From an uncultured Oscillibacter sp. (lineage in GTDB: Bacteria > Bacillota > Clostridia > Oscillospirales > Oscillospiraceae), in the NCBI GenBank assembly GCA_946530565.1, contig CAMNAE010000114.1, positions 1-6,005 of the forward strand: DNA of 6,005 bases, read 5' to 3'. The notes beneath the pieces were generated by a model. The model made no database searches and was not told the origin of the DNA. It saw only the letters and a list, made by a program, of their open reading frames with translations. Shown here in pieces: positions 1-5,999 of the stretch; the first letter of the stretch is position 1; the number at the start of each line of letters is the position of its first letter. Made by a program: the position numbers and the translations under genes.

Positions 1-802
1 CGGGCTCTCCGCCGGAAGGCCGGATCTTGCCGACTGGGAGGCGATGGTCGAGCGCGTGCGCGGTGCCGACCGGAGCGTCCGCATCGCGCTCGTCGGCAAA
101 TACGTGCAGCTGCACGACGCCTACCTCTCGGTCGCCGAGGCGCTGCGCCACGCCGCCTATGCCTGCGGCGCAAACGCCGGGATCCAGTGGATCGACAGCG
201 AGACGCTCACAAGGGAGAACTGCGCCGCCTTTCTTTCCGGCTGCGACGGGATCCTCGTCCCCGGCGGCTTCGGCTCCCGCGGCATCGAGGGCATGATCCT
301 CGCGGCCGAATACGCCCGCGTGCACAAAAAGCCCTATTTGGGGCTCTGCCTCGGCATGCAGATCGCGGTGATCGAGTTTGCCCGGCACGTGTGCGGTTTT
401 GCCGACGCGAATTCCGGCGAATTCGATCCGGATTCGGCGCACAGGGTCATCGACTTCCTGCCCGATCAGAGCGAGTCGGTCGCCAAAGGCGGCACGCTGC
501 GCCTGGGCGCGTACCCCTGCCGGATCGTCCCGGGCACGCAGATGGCGCGCTGCTACGGGAGCGTTCTGATCCACGAGCGGCACCGCCACCGCTATGAGTT
601 CAACAACGACTTCCGCGAAGCGCTCAGGAGCGCCGGGCTCGTGCTCTCCGGCCTGAGCCCCGACGGCAGCATCGTCGAGACCGTCGAGCTTGCGGATCAC
701 CCGTTCTTCGTCGGCGTGCAGTTCCACCCGGAGTTCAAGAGCCGGCCGAATAAGCCGCACCCGCTCTTCACGGGCCTCATCCGCGCGGCCCTCGAACAAT
801 AA
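1..802 (+). CDS. pyrG: CTP synthase, C-terminal part (5' truncated by window edge)
   Basis: CTP synthase makes CTP from UTP, ATP and glutamine, the last step of de novo pyrimidine synthesis in the cytoplasm. The reading frame is open from base 2, before the first in-window ATG at 44, and the residues ahead of that Met fit the family linker, so 44 is not the true start. About 266 residues are visible, against roughly 545 for the E. coli enzyme. The N-terminal synthetase domain is missing. The class I glutaminase domain is complete. Counting from the Met at 44, IALVGKYVQLHDAYLSV (14-30) opens the domain, VPGGFGSRGIEG (72-83) forms the oxyanion region, and the nucleophile is Cys102 in GLCLGMQ. 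The ERHRHRYE motif is at 178-185, and His228 and Glu230 in FHPEF complete the triad. Nothing looks broken. The gene ends at TAA (800-802), then a strong terminator. It converges with the glutamate synthase operon. Confidence 0.97.
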   Translation, partial: GLSAGRPDLADWEAMVERVRGADRSVRIALVGKYVQLHDAYLSVAEALRHAAYACGANAGIQWIDSETLTRENCAAFLSGCDGILVPGGFGSRGIEGMILAAEYARVHKKPYLGLCLGMQIAVIEFARHVCGFADANSGEFDPDSAHRVIDFLPDQSESVAKGGTLRLGAYPCRIVPGTQMARCYGSVLIHERHRHRYEFNNDFREALRSAGLVLSGLSPDGSIVETVELADHPFFVGVQFHPEFKSRPNKPHPLFTGLIRAALEQ

Positions 803-821
803 GCGGGCTTCCATGATACCG

Positions 822-859
822 GCGGCGCCTGGGATTTAAGCCAGGCGCCGCGGTTTTTT
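822..859 (+). terminator. Intrinsic terminator of pyrG
   Basis: An 11-bp perfect GC-rich stem (822-832 pairs with 841-851) closes an 8-base loop. Two G residues and then a T6 tract (854-859) follow. It starts 19 bases after the pyrG stop codon, the expected place for a Rho-independent terminator. The T tract lies only on the + strand side. Read on the - strand, the same hairpin is preceded by A6 and followed by no T-rich run, so it should not work well for the convergent operon. The whole gap between the two convergent genes (803-882) holds nothing else I recognise. Confidence 0.93.
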
Positions 860-882
860 CGTGCCCTGATGCCCGGCAGAGC

Positions 883-1605
883 TCAGTTCGGCACGTACAT
901 CTGGCGGTAGGGGTTGGCGCTGTCCGGCGTCACGACGGTAAAGGGCGCGGCGAGCAGCGCCGCGGCGTCGAGGCCGAAGTGCGCGCAGTAATCCTCAAGG
1001 ATCGGCGCGATGCTCGCAAGATCCTGCTCCGTCGCGCTTCTGGCCGTCACCTGCGGCGGGAAGTCGATGCCCTCGCAGCGCGCGCGCAGGAACATCCTGC
1101 CGCCGTGCATGCCCGTGCAGGGGAAGTTCGAGACGATCGGCCGCCCGTCTGCGTGCAGGCCGAGCACGACGATGAGTCCGCCGGCCTGATACTCGCCGAG
1201 AAAGCTCCCGGCCCTGCCGCCGATCACGATGACCGGGACATGCTCGCGGTACTCCTTCATGTGGATGCCCGCACGGTAGCCGGCGTCGCCGCGGACGAAG
1301 ATGCGTCCGCCGCGCATCGCGTAGCCGGCGGTATCGCCGATGCTGCCGTGCACAAGGATCGTGCCGGCGTTCATCGTGTCGCCGACCGCGTCCTGCGCCG
1401 AGCCGAAGACCTCGATCTCCGCGCCGTTCAGATACGCGCCGAGCGCGTTGCCGGGCACGCCGTGGATGCTGATCTTCCGCGGCCCCATGCCCGCGCCGAT
1501 GAAGCGCTGGCCAAGGCAGTTGAAGAGCTCGACGTCGCCCGAGCTGCTGCGCAGCAACTCGTTGAGATCGGTAAACGCCATGTCCTTTGCGTCGATGGAG
1601 CGCAT
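883..1605 (-). CDS. Glutamate synthase GXGXG-domain subunit (GltB domain III, stand-alone)
   Basis: This 240-residue protein matches the C-terminal right-handed beta-helix domain of the glutamate synthase large subunit, made here as a separate polypeptide. Repeats of the G-xx-G-xxx-G type run through the centre, including GSAQDAVGDTMNAGTILVHG, GSIGDTAGYAMRGG and GDAGYRAGIHM. In fused GltB this domain is structural: it packs against the amidotransferase and FMN domains and helps form the ammonia path, and I infer the same role here. It is the last gene of the operon. The ATG at 1605 overlaps the upstream TGA by one base. A GTG immediately before it (1606-1608) is an alternative start that would add one residue. 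GGGAGG at 1615-1620 lies 9 bases before the ATG or 6 before the GTG, so the two cannot be separated by eye. FwdC/FmdC tungsten or molybdenum formylmethanofuran dehydrogenase subunits share this fold, but the neighbours argue for glutamate synthase. Confidence 0.9.
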   Translation of the reverse strand: MRSIDAKDMAFTDLNELLRSSSGDVELFNCLGQRFIGAGMGPRKISIHGVPGNALGAYLNGAEIEVFGSAQDAVGDTMNAGTILVHGSIGDTAGYAMRGGRIFVRGDAGYRAGIHMKEYREHVPVIVIGGRAGSFLGEYQAGGLIVVLGLHADGRPIVSNFPCTGMHGGRMFLRARCEGIDFPPQVTARSATEQDLASIAPILEDYCAHFGLDAAALLAAPFTVVTPDSANPYRQMYVPN

Positions 1606-2837
1606 CACACCACACCTCCCAGCTTCTTTTTGCGTATTTCCCTGCCGAAGGGCAAAAGCGACGGTTCGCGCTTGACGGCCTCAAAATCGATCTGATCGAG
1701 CGGCGTCCGCTCCCGGATCAGCGACGTATAGATGCCCGCGCGGCGGACGTCGCCGACGAGGATGAATCCGGTCAATACGCCGCCCGCGGCGTAGAGCTTT
1801 TTGCTCGTCCGGTCAGTCACTTCCTCCAGAACGGGCTCGGTATACGTTCCCGCGCTCATGATGTGCAGGCCGAAGAATCCGATCGAATTCATTTTGATGC
1901 CCTTGTCGAAGCGCTCGTCCCCGCCGGCCATGTTGACGCCGGCGGCATGGCCCTGCAGCGCGGCGTTCGGCAGCACCGCGAGAACGCCCGATGCGCCTGC
2001 GCTCACGTCCGTCGTCTCGGTGCAGTCGCCCGCGGCGAAGACGCCCGGAAGGCTCGTCTCAAGGCGCTCGCTCACACACACGCCGCGATTCACTTCTGCG
2101 CCCGCGTCTTTTAAAAGCGCAGTGTTCGGCCGCACGCCGATCGCGGTCACGAGTACGTCGAAGGCGATCTCCCGGCCGCTTTTCATGTGCGCCGTGCCGC
2201 CTTCAAAGCGTTCGACCGTGTCGCCGAGCGCGAGCGTGATGCCGTTGCTTTCAAGATGCCGCTCCAGGATGCCGGACGCGTCCGGATCGAGGTTCGCGCT
2301 CATCGCGTGCGGCGCGAGGTCGCAGACCATGACGCTCCCGGCGCGGTCCCGGAGCCCCTCGGCGCACTTGAGCCCGATGAAGCCGGCGCCGACGATCAGC
2401 ACGCGCGACGTTCCGGTGACGGTCTCCTCGAGCGCGAGCGCGTCCTGGAGCGTCGTGAACGAAAAGCGCCGCCCGACGCTCTCGATGCCCTCGAAGGGTG
2501 GGGCGAAGGGATAAGAGCCGGCACAGACGCACAGCGCGTCGTAAGAGAGCGTCTCGCCGTTGGAGAGAAACACGCGTTTTTCCTGCGCGTCGATCTTCTC
2601 GGCACGGGTCTTCAGCAGGAGCCGCGCGCGGTTTTTCTCGAAAAAGTCCGCGCCGCGCCAGCTCATGCGGGGGATGTCGGTCTTTCCTGCAAGATAATAC
2701 GAGATCAGCGGCCTTCCGTAATTGGCGTGCGCCTCAGCCGTCACCAGCACGATCTCACCCTCCGGGTCGACCGAGCGGATGCCCTCGACGCAGCTCACCG
2801 CGGCGATGCTCGCGCCGACGATCACATATCGCTTCAT
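1605..2837 (-). CDS. FAD/NAD(P)H-dependent oxidoreductase, glutamate synthase-associated
   Basis: This 410-residue pyridine nucleotide-disulfide oxidoreductase-type flavoprotein is of the NirB/rubredoxin-reductase/NADH-oxidase class. I infer that it oxidises NAD(P)H and feeds electrons through the adjacent ferredoxin to the FMN core, the job GltD does in ordinary bacteria. The N-terminal FAD-binding loop reads VIVGASIAA (5-13), which departs from the usual GxGxxG. The second Rossmann loop, VLIVGAGFIGLKCAEGL (146-162), is canonical. Its second beta strand ends with an Asp (VMVCD, 169-173), which favours NADH over NADPH. The second FAD motif is VFAAGDC (266-272). A C-terminal domain of about 100 residues follows. 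No redox CxxC or CxxxxC active-site pair is seen, so it is not a disulfide reductase. The ATG at 2837 overlaps the ferredoxin stop by 4 bases (ATGA), with GGGGAGG at 2845-2851, 7 bases upstream. It lacks the cysteine-rich N-terminus of GltD. The electron acceptor is inferred from position only. Confidence 0.88.
   Translation of the reverse strand: MKRYVIVGASIAAVSCVEGIRSVDPEGEIVLVTAEAHANYGRPLISYYLAGKTDIPRMSWRGADFFEKNRARLLLKTRAEKIDAQEKRVFLSNGETLSYDALCVCAGSYPFAPPFEGIESVGRRFSFTTLQDALALEETVTGTSRVLIVGAGFIGLKCAEGLRDRAGSVMVCDLAPHAMSANLDPDASGILERHLESNGITLALGDTVERFEGGTAHMKSGREIAFDVLVTAIGVRPNTALLKDAGAEVNRGVCVSERLETSLPGVFAAGDCTETTDVSAGASGVLAVLPNAALQGHAAGVNMAGGDERFDKGIKMNSIGFFGLHIMSAGTYTEPVLEEVTDRTSKKLYAAGGVLTGFILVGDVRRAGIYTSLIRERTPLDQIDFEAVKREPSLLPFGREIRKKKLGGVV
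1615..1620 (-). promoter_or_regulatory. Ribosome binding site of the GXGXG subunit
   Basis: The motif GGGAGG lies inside the last codons of the upstream oxidoreductase gene. The spacing is 9 bases to the ATG at 1605 and 6 to the GTG at 1608. It supports a start at this junction but does not decide between the two codons. Confidence 0.75.
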
Positions 2838-3280
2838 GCTCTCGCCTCCCCTCGCTCCTCATACACAATGGCCCGGTTCGGGCAGCCCGCCGCACAGGCG
2901 GGCGCGCCGCAGCTGTTCGCGAGGCAGAGCTCGCACTTCATCGCCGCGCCGTCCTCGCCCGGCTGTACGGCCCCGTAGGGGCACAGCAGCACGCAGGTGA
3001 GGCAGCCGACGCACTTTTCATGGTCGATGCACACGACGCCGTCGACCTTGTGCAGCGCGCCGGAGATACAGCCGCGGATGCACAGCGGGTCGGTGCAGTG
3101 GCGGCAGGAGACCGCGTAGGTGATCGCGTCTCCGTCGCCCTCGACGCGGATGCGCGGTCGGATCTCTTTGCCCCGCAGCGCCCGCGCCATATCCGGCCCG
3201 CCGGAGTTTGCAAAGGCGCAGTTGTATTCGCACAGGTGGCAGCCGAGGCACCATTCCTCATTCACATATACCCGTTTCAT
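2834..3280 (-). CDS. Four-cluster 4Fe-4S ferredoxin-like electron transfer subunit
   Basis: This 148-residue protein is of the HycB/DmsB type and should be a soluble electron carrier. Four cysteine motifs are visible: C11-x2-C14-x2-C17-x3-C21; C59-x2-C62-x4-C67-x3-C71; C90-x2-C93-x2-C96-x3-C100-P; and C116-x2-C119-x9-C129-x3-C133-P. The spacings of the second and fourth are typical of the family, in which the motifs pair to bind four 4Fe-4S clusters. Cys84 and Cys124 are extra. No signal peptide or membrane segment is seen, so it is cytoplasmic. It sits between the FMN core gene and the FAD oxidoreductase gene, so I infer that it wires the flavoprotein to the synthase core. The ATG at 3280 is supported by GGGGGAG at 3290-3296, 9 bases upstream and straddling the end of the FMN core gene. 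The stop codon overlaps the next start by 4 bases. HycB-like subunits also serve hydrogenases and formate dehydrogenases; only the context points to glutamate synthase. Confidence 0.9.
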   Translation of the reverse strand: MKRVYVNEEWCLGCHLCEYNCAFANSGGPDMARALRGKEIRPRIRVEGDGDAITYAVSCRHCTDPLCIRGCISGALHKVDGVVCIDHEKCVGCLTCVLLCPYGAVQPGEDGAAMKCELCLANSCGAPACAAGCPNRAIVYEERGEARA

Positions 3281-3286
3281 CTTTTC

Positions 3287-4795
3287 TCACTCCCCCGCGT
3301 GCCTGATGCCGAGGATCCGGAGCTCGGTCTCGTTGAGGCCCACGCCGCGCAGCATGAGCCGATTGCCCCGAAGCGCCTCGATGGAGTTGATGCCCATGCC
3401 GCCCATAAGCTCCTTGATCTCGTGCTGCCAGGCGGTCAGGAGATTCTTTAAGCGCTCCGCCCCGATGTCGGGGTTCAGCCGCTTCACAAGGTCCGGCCGC
3501 TGCGTCGCGATGCCCCAGTTGCACCTTCCGCTCTGGCAGGTGCGGCAGAGGTGGCAGCCGAGCGCGAGCACGGCCGCCGTTGCGATATAGCAGGCGTCGG
3601 CGCCGAGCGCGACGGCCTTGACGACGTCGGCCGAGGAACGGATCGAGCCGCCCACGACGAGGCTCACAGAGTTGCGGATGCCCTCGTCGCGCAGCCTCTG
3701 ATCGACCGAGGCGAGCGCGAGCTCGATCGGAATGCCGACGTTGTCGCGGATGCGGGTCGGCGCCGCGCCGGTGCCGCCGCGGAAGCCGTCGATCGCGATG
3801 ATGTCGGCGCCGGAGCGGGCGATGCCGCTGGCGATCGCCGCGATGTTGTGCACGGCCGCGACCTTGACGATGACCGGCTTTTTATGTCCGGTCGCCTCTT
3901 TTAAAGACCACACGAGCTGCCTTAAGTCCTCGATCGAGTAGATGTCGTGGTGGGGCGCGGGGGAGATCGCGTCGCTCCCCTCCGGGATCATGCGCGTGCG
4001 CGAGACGTCCGGACCGACCTTTGCGCCGGGAAGGTGCCCGCCGATGCCCGGCTTCGCGCCTTGGCCCATTTTGATCTCGATCGCGGCGCCGGCCTCAAGA
4101 TAGTCCTCGTGGACGCCGAAGCGGCCGGAGGCCACCTGCACGATCGTGTGCGGGCCGTAGCGGTAGAAATCCTCGTGCAGTCCGCCCTCGCCGGTGTTGT
4201 AGTACACGCCCATCTCCGTAGCCGCCCGGGCGAGCGACGCGTGGGCGTTGTAGCTGATCGAGCCGTAGCTCATCGCCGAGAACATGACCGGCATCGAGAG
4301 CGCGAGCTGCGGCGTGAGCTTTGTTTTCAGGCTGCCGTCCTCGTTTCGCTCGAGCCTTTCCGGCTTCTTGCCGAGATACACGCGCGTCTCCATCGGCTCG
4401 CGCAGCGGGTCGATCGAGGGGTTCGTCACCTGGGAGGCGTTGATCAGGATCCTGTCCCAATAGACCGGCAGAGGCTTCGGATTGCCCATCGACGAGAGCA
4501 GCACGCCGCCGGAGCCCGCCTGCTTGTAGATCTCGCGGATCGTATCGCCGTCCCAGTTTGCGTTCTCGCGCAGACGGCACTCGCTCTTGACGATCCTGAG
4601 CGCGCGGGTCGGGCAGAGCGAGACGCAGCGCTGGCAGTTCACGCATTTGGACTCGTCGGAGAACACGCGGTCGCGCTCCGGGTCGTAGAGGTGCACCTCG
4701 TTTGCGCACTGGCGCTCGCAGACCCGGCAGCGGATGCAGCGCTCGTCGTTTCTGAGCACCTCGAACTCCGGATAGAAATACTCAATGCCCGGCAT
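3287..4795 (-). CDS. gltB: Glutamate synthase FMN core (GltB domain 2, archaeal type) with N-terminal 4Fe-4S clusters
   Basis: This 502-residue catalytic core adds ammonia to 2-oxoglutarate and reduces the product to glutamate on FMN. The N-terminus carries two 4Fe-4S motifs, CIRCRVCERQC (20-30) and CVNCQRCVSLCP (51-62), absent from ordinary GltB. The FMN barrel follows, with MSYGSIS (175-181), GEGGLHED (202-209), KMGQGAKPGIGGHLPG (242-257), DGFRGGTGAAP (336-346) and VVGGSIRSSADVVKA (380-394). The 3Fe-4S site is C414-x5-C420-x4-C425 in front of NWGIATQ, the same spacing as in GltB; Cys417 is extra. The amidotransferase and GXGXG domains are encoded separately. The frame is open upstream to 5203, but the start is the ATG at 4795. 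It overlaps the upstream TGA by one base and has GAGGGG at 4804-4809, 8 bases ahead; the upstream extension overlaps a real gene. The symbol reflects homology to this part of GltB only. Confidence 0.95.
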   Translation of the reverse strand: MPGIEYFYPEFEVLRNDERCIRCRVCERQCANEVHLYDPERDRVFSDESKCVNCQRCVSLCPTRALRIVKSECRLRENANWDGDTIREIYKQAGSGGVLLSSMGNPKPLPVYWDRILINASQVTNPSIDPLREPMETRVYLGKKPERLERNEDGSLKTKLTPQLALSMPVMFSAMSYGSISYNAHASLARAATEMGVYYNTGEGGLHEDFYRYGPHTIVQVASGRFGVHEDYLEAGAAIEIKMGQGAKPGIGGHLPGAKVGPDVSRTRMIPEGSDAISPAPHHDIYSIEDLRQLVWSLKEATGHKKPVIVKVAAVHNIAAIASGIARSGADIIAIDGFRGGTGAAPTRIRDNVGIPIELALASVDQRLRDEGIRNSVSLVVGGSIRSSADVVKAVALGADACYIATAAVLALGCHLCRTCQSGRCNWGIATQRPDLVKRLNPDIGAERLKNLLTAWQHEIKELMGGMGINSIEALRGNRLMLRGVGLNETELRILGIRHAGE

Positions 4796-5889
4796 CAGTA
4801 ACACCCCTCTCTCACGCGCACGATGACCGGCTCGCCGCCGGAAGGCGCGTAGAAATGCTCGGCCGCGGGCTCCATGGCCCGGATCGCCGCCTCCTCGGAG
4901 GCGATGTACACGCGGTCGCCCTTTTCGGCCGTGACCATGCTGCGGAGCTTCAAACGGTCGTTTAAGGCCATGAGCCCGCCGGTAAAGCCGAGAATGATCG
5001 AAAACGGGCCGGTGACGAGGAGGCCCGGGAAGACCGTCCGAAGGTATTTCAGCGTTTCCCGCTCGGACGCGGGCTTCTTTTCGATCGTGCTCCAGAAGGG
5101 CGCGGCGATGACCGAGGCGCACTCGCTGAGCGTGAGGCCCTGTTTTCTTAAAAGATAATCGGCGATGTAGGTGATGACCTCGGTATCGGTCTGGAGCGTG
5201 CACTCATAGCCGTACATCTCGATGCAGCGGCGGTTCGCGTCGTAGGACGAGATCTCGCCGTTGTGGACGACCGTCCAGTCGAGCAGGGCAAAGGGATGCG
5301 CGCCGCCCCACCAGCCGGGCGTGTTCGTGGGGTAGCGGCCGTGCGCGGTCCAGCAGTAGGCGCCGTATTCCTCGAGCCGGTAGAAAACGCCGACGTCCTC
5401 GGGAAAGCCCACCGCCTTGAAAACGCCCATGTTCTTGCCGCTCGAAAAGACGAACGCACCGGGGATCGCGGTGTTGATGTGCATGACCACGCGGGCGATG
5501 TACTCGTTTTCGTCGACCTGCATGCTCGCGAGCACCGACCGCAGCGGCGTGACGAAATAGCGCCAGATCAGCGGCTCGTCGGTGATCGCCGGGATCGTGC
5601 GGGTCGGGATGACCTCGGCTTTCACGATCTCCAGCACGCCGCGCAGGTAATCCTCGCACGCGTGCCGCACGGTCTTGTCGGTAAAAAACAGGTGCAGCGC
5701 GAAAAAGTCGCGATACTCCGGATAGATGCCGTAGCCGGCGAAGCCGCCGCCCAGGCCGTTGGAGCGCTCGTGCATGGGCTTCATGCTCTCAATGATCTTC
5801 TCGCCGCTCATCCGCTCTCCGTTTTTGGAGATCACCGCCGATATGGCGCAGCCGGACGGGTTGCGGAATTCGCCCTCCAGTGGACGCAT
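4795..5889 (-). CDS. Class II glutamine amidotransferase subunit of glutamate synthase (GltB domain 1)
   Basis: This 364-residue Ntn-type glutaminase should hydrolyse glutamine and pass ammonia to the FMN core. Motifs are HGRYPTN (183-189), WGGAHPF (194-200), VHNGEIS (208-214, oxyanion and substrate region), TDTEV (234-238) and VYIASEEAAIR (327-337). The likely nucleophile is Cys14 in PSGCAIS, matching the CGI/CGV start of mature class II enzymes. I start the gene at the ATG at 5889 because GAGGAG (5899-5904) lies 9 bases before it and the protein then opens MRPLEGEF. An in-frame ATG at 5934 gives 379 residues, but it follows the leader T tract by only four bases, has no ribosome binding site, and adds a charged, non-conserved tail. 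The ATG at 5898 directly abuts the GAGGAG. This is the first gene of the operon and overlaps the FMN core gene by one base. PurF and AsnB share the fold, but their synthetase domains are absent. Confidence 0.92.
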   Translation of the reverse strand: MRPLEGEFRNPSGCAISAVISKNGERMSGEKIIESMKPMHERSNGLGGGFAGYGIYPEYRDFFALHLFFTDKTVRHACEDYLRGVLEIVKAEVIPTRTIPAITDEPLIWRYFVTPLRSVLASMQVDENEYIARVVMHINTAIPGAFVFSSGKNMGVFKAVGFPEDVGVFYRLEEYGAYCWTAHGRYPTNTPGWWGGAHPFALLDWTVVHNGEISSYDANRRCIEMYGYECTLQTDTEVITYIADYLLRKQGLTLSECASVIAAPFWSTIEKKPASERETLKYLRTVFPGLLVTGPFSIILGFTGGLMALNDRLKLRSMVTAEKGDRVYIASEEAAIRAMEPAAEHFYAPSGGEPVIVRVREGCY

Positions 5890-5898
5890 CAACCTCAT

Positions 5899-5904
5899 CT
5901 CCTC
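5899..5904 (-). promoter_or_regulatory. Ribosome binding site that sets the amidotransferase start
   Basis: GAGGAG lies 9 bases before the ATG at 5889 and directly abuts the in-frame ATG at 5898. It therefore selects 5889, and it rules against 5934, which lies upstream of it. Confidence 0.75.
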
Positions 5905-5938
5905 TTGCTTCTTCTGCTCATTTCTTCGATCCATCCAT

Positions 5939-5995
5939 AAAAAAAGGCAAAGGCGCCTTCCCGAAACGCTGCCGCTTCGGGAAGAGCGCCTTTGC
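5939..5995 (-). terminator. Leader terminator (attenuator) of the glutamate synthase operon
   Basis: Read on the - strand, 5995-5986 pairs perfectly with 5956-5947 (10 bp). After a single bulged T at 5985, 5984-5976 pairs with 5965-5957 (9 bp), and one G-T and one C-G pair then close a six-base loop at 5973-5968. One C and seven T residues (5945-5939) follow. This is a very strong intrinsic terminator pointing into the operon. Only 49 bases separate the T tract from the start at 5889, and I see no -10 or -35 element in them. The promoter is therefore likely upstream of the hairpin and outside the window, which makes this a regulated attenuator rather than the end of another gene. It could still be the terminator of an unseen upstream gene if a promoter hides in the gap. 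Confidence 0.85.
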
Positions 5996-5999
5996 TCTT
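5982..5999 (-). promoter_or_regulatory. Candidate ANTAR-type antiterminator hairpin
   Basis: On the - strand, AAGAGC (5999-5994) pairs perfectly with GCTCTT (5987-5982) around a six-base loop, AAAGGC (5993-5988). A at loop position 1 and G at position 4 is the known signature of RNA hairpins bound by ANTAR-domain regulators such as EutV and NasR. The hairpin uses bases that the terminator needs for its 5' arm, so the two folds exclude each other. Known targets have two such hairpins, the second overlapping the terminator. This one would be the second, and the first would lie past the window edge. The identification is inference from loop sequence, stem position and the nitrogen-metabolism gene downstream. 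Confidence 0.5.

Noticed and set aside
979..1695. Long + strand reading frame opposite the GXGXG subunit (238 residues)
   Set aside because: Its composition is typical of a shadow frame in GC-rich DNA, and it spans the junction of two real - strand genes.
2834..3280. Hydrogenase or formate dehydrogenase HycB-type subunit as a sign of a redox complex other than GOGAT
   Set aside because: No hydrogenase, formate dehydrogenase or molybdopterin enzyme gene is nearby, and the gene is embedded between glutamate synthase parts with coupled translation.
4796..5203. N-terminal extension of the FMN core gene to a Met at 5203
   Set aside because: It would overlap the amidotransferase gene by about 400 bases in another frame. 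The extension has shadow-frame composition, and a good ribosome binding site and a stop-start overlap support 4795.
5890..5934. Amidotransferase start at 5934
   Set aside because: That ATG is four bases past the leader T tract with no ribosome binding site, and the added 15 residues are charged and unlike the family. GAGGAG at 5899-5904 points to 5889.
5263..5940. Long + strand reading frame opposite the amidotransferase gene (225 residues)
   Set aside because: It is antisense to a gene with clear family motifs, is rich in Arg, Ala, Asp and Val as expected from GC-rich shadow frames, and has no recognisable domain.
5968..5973. Inner terminator loop GGCAGC as the second ANTAR hexaloop
   Set aside because: It has G at position 1 and A at position 4, not A1 and G4, so it does not fit the consensus. 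A partner hairpin, if any, should lie upstream of the window edge.
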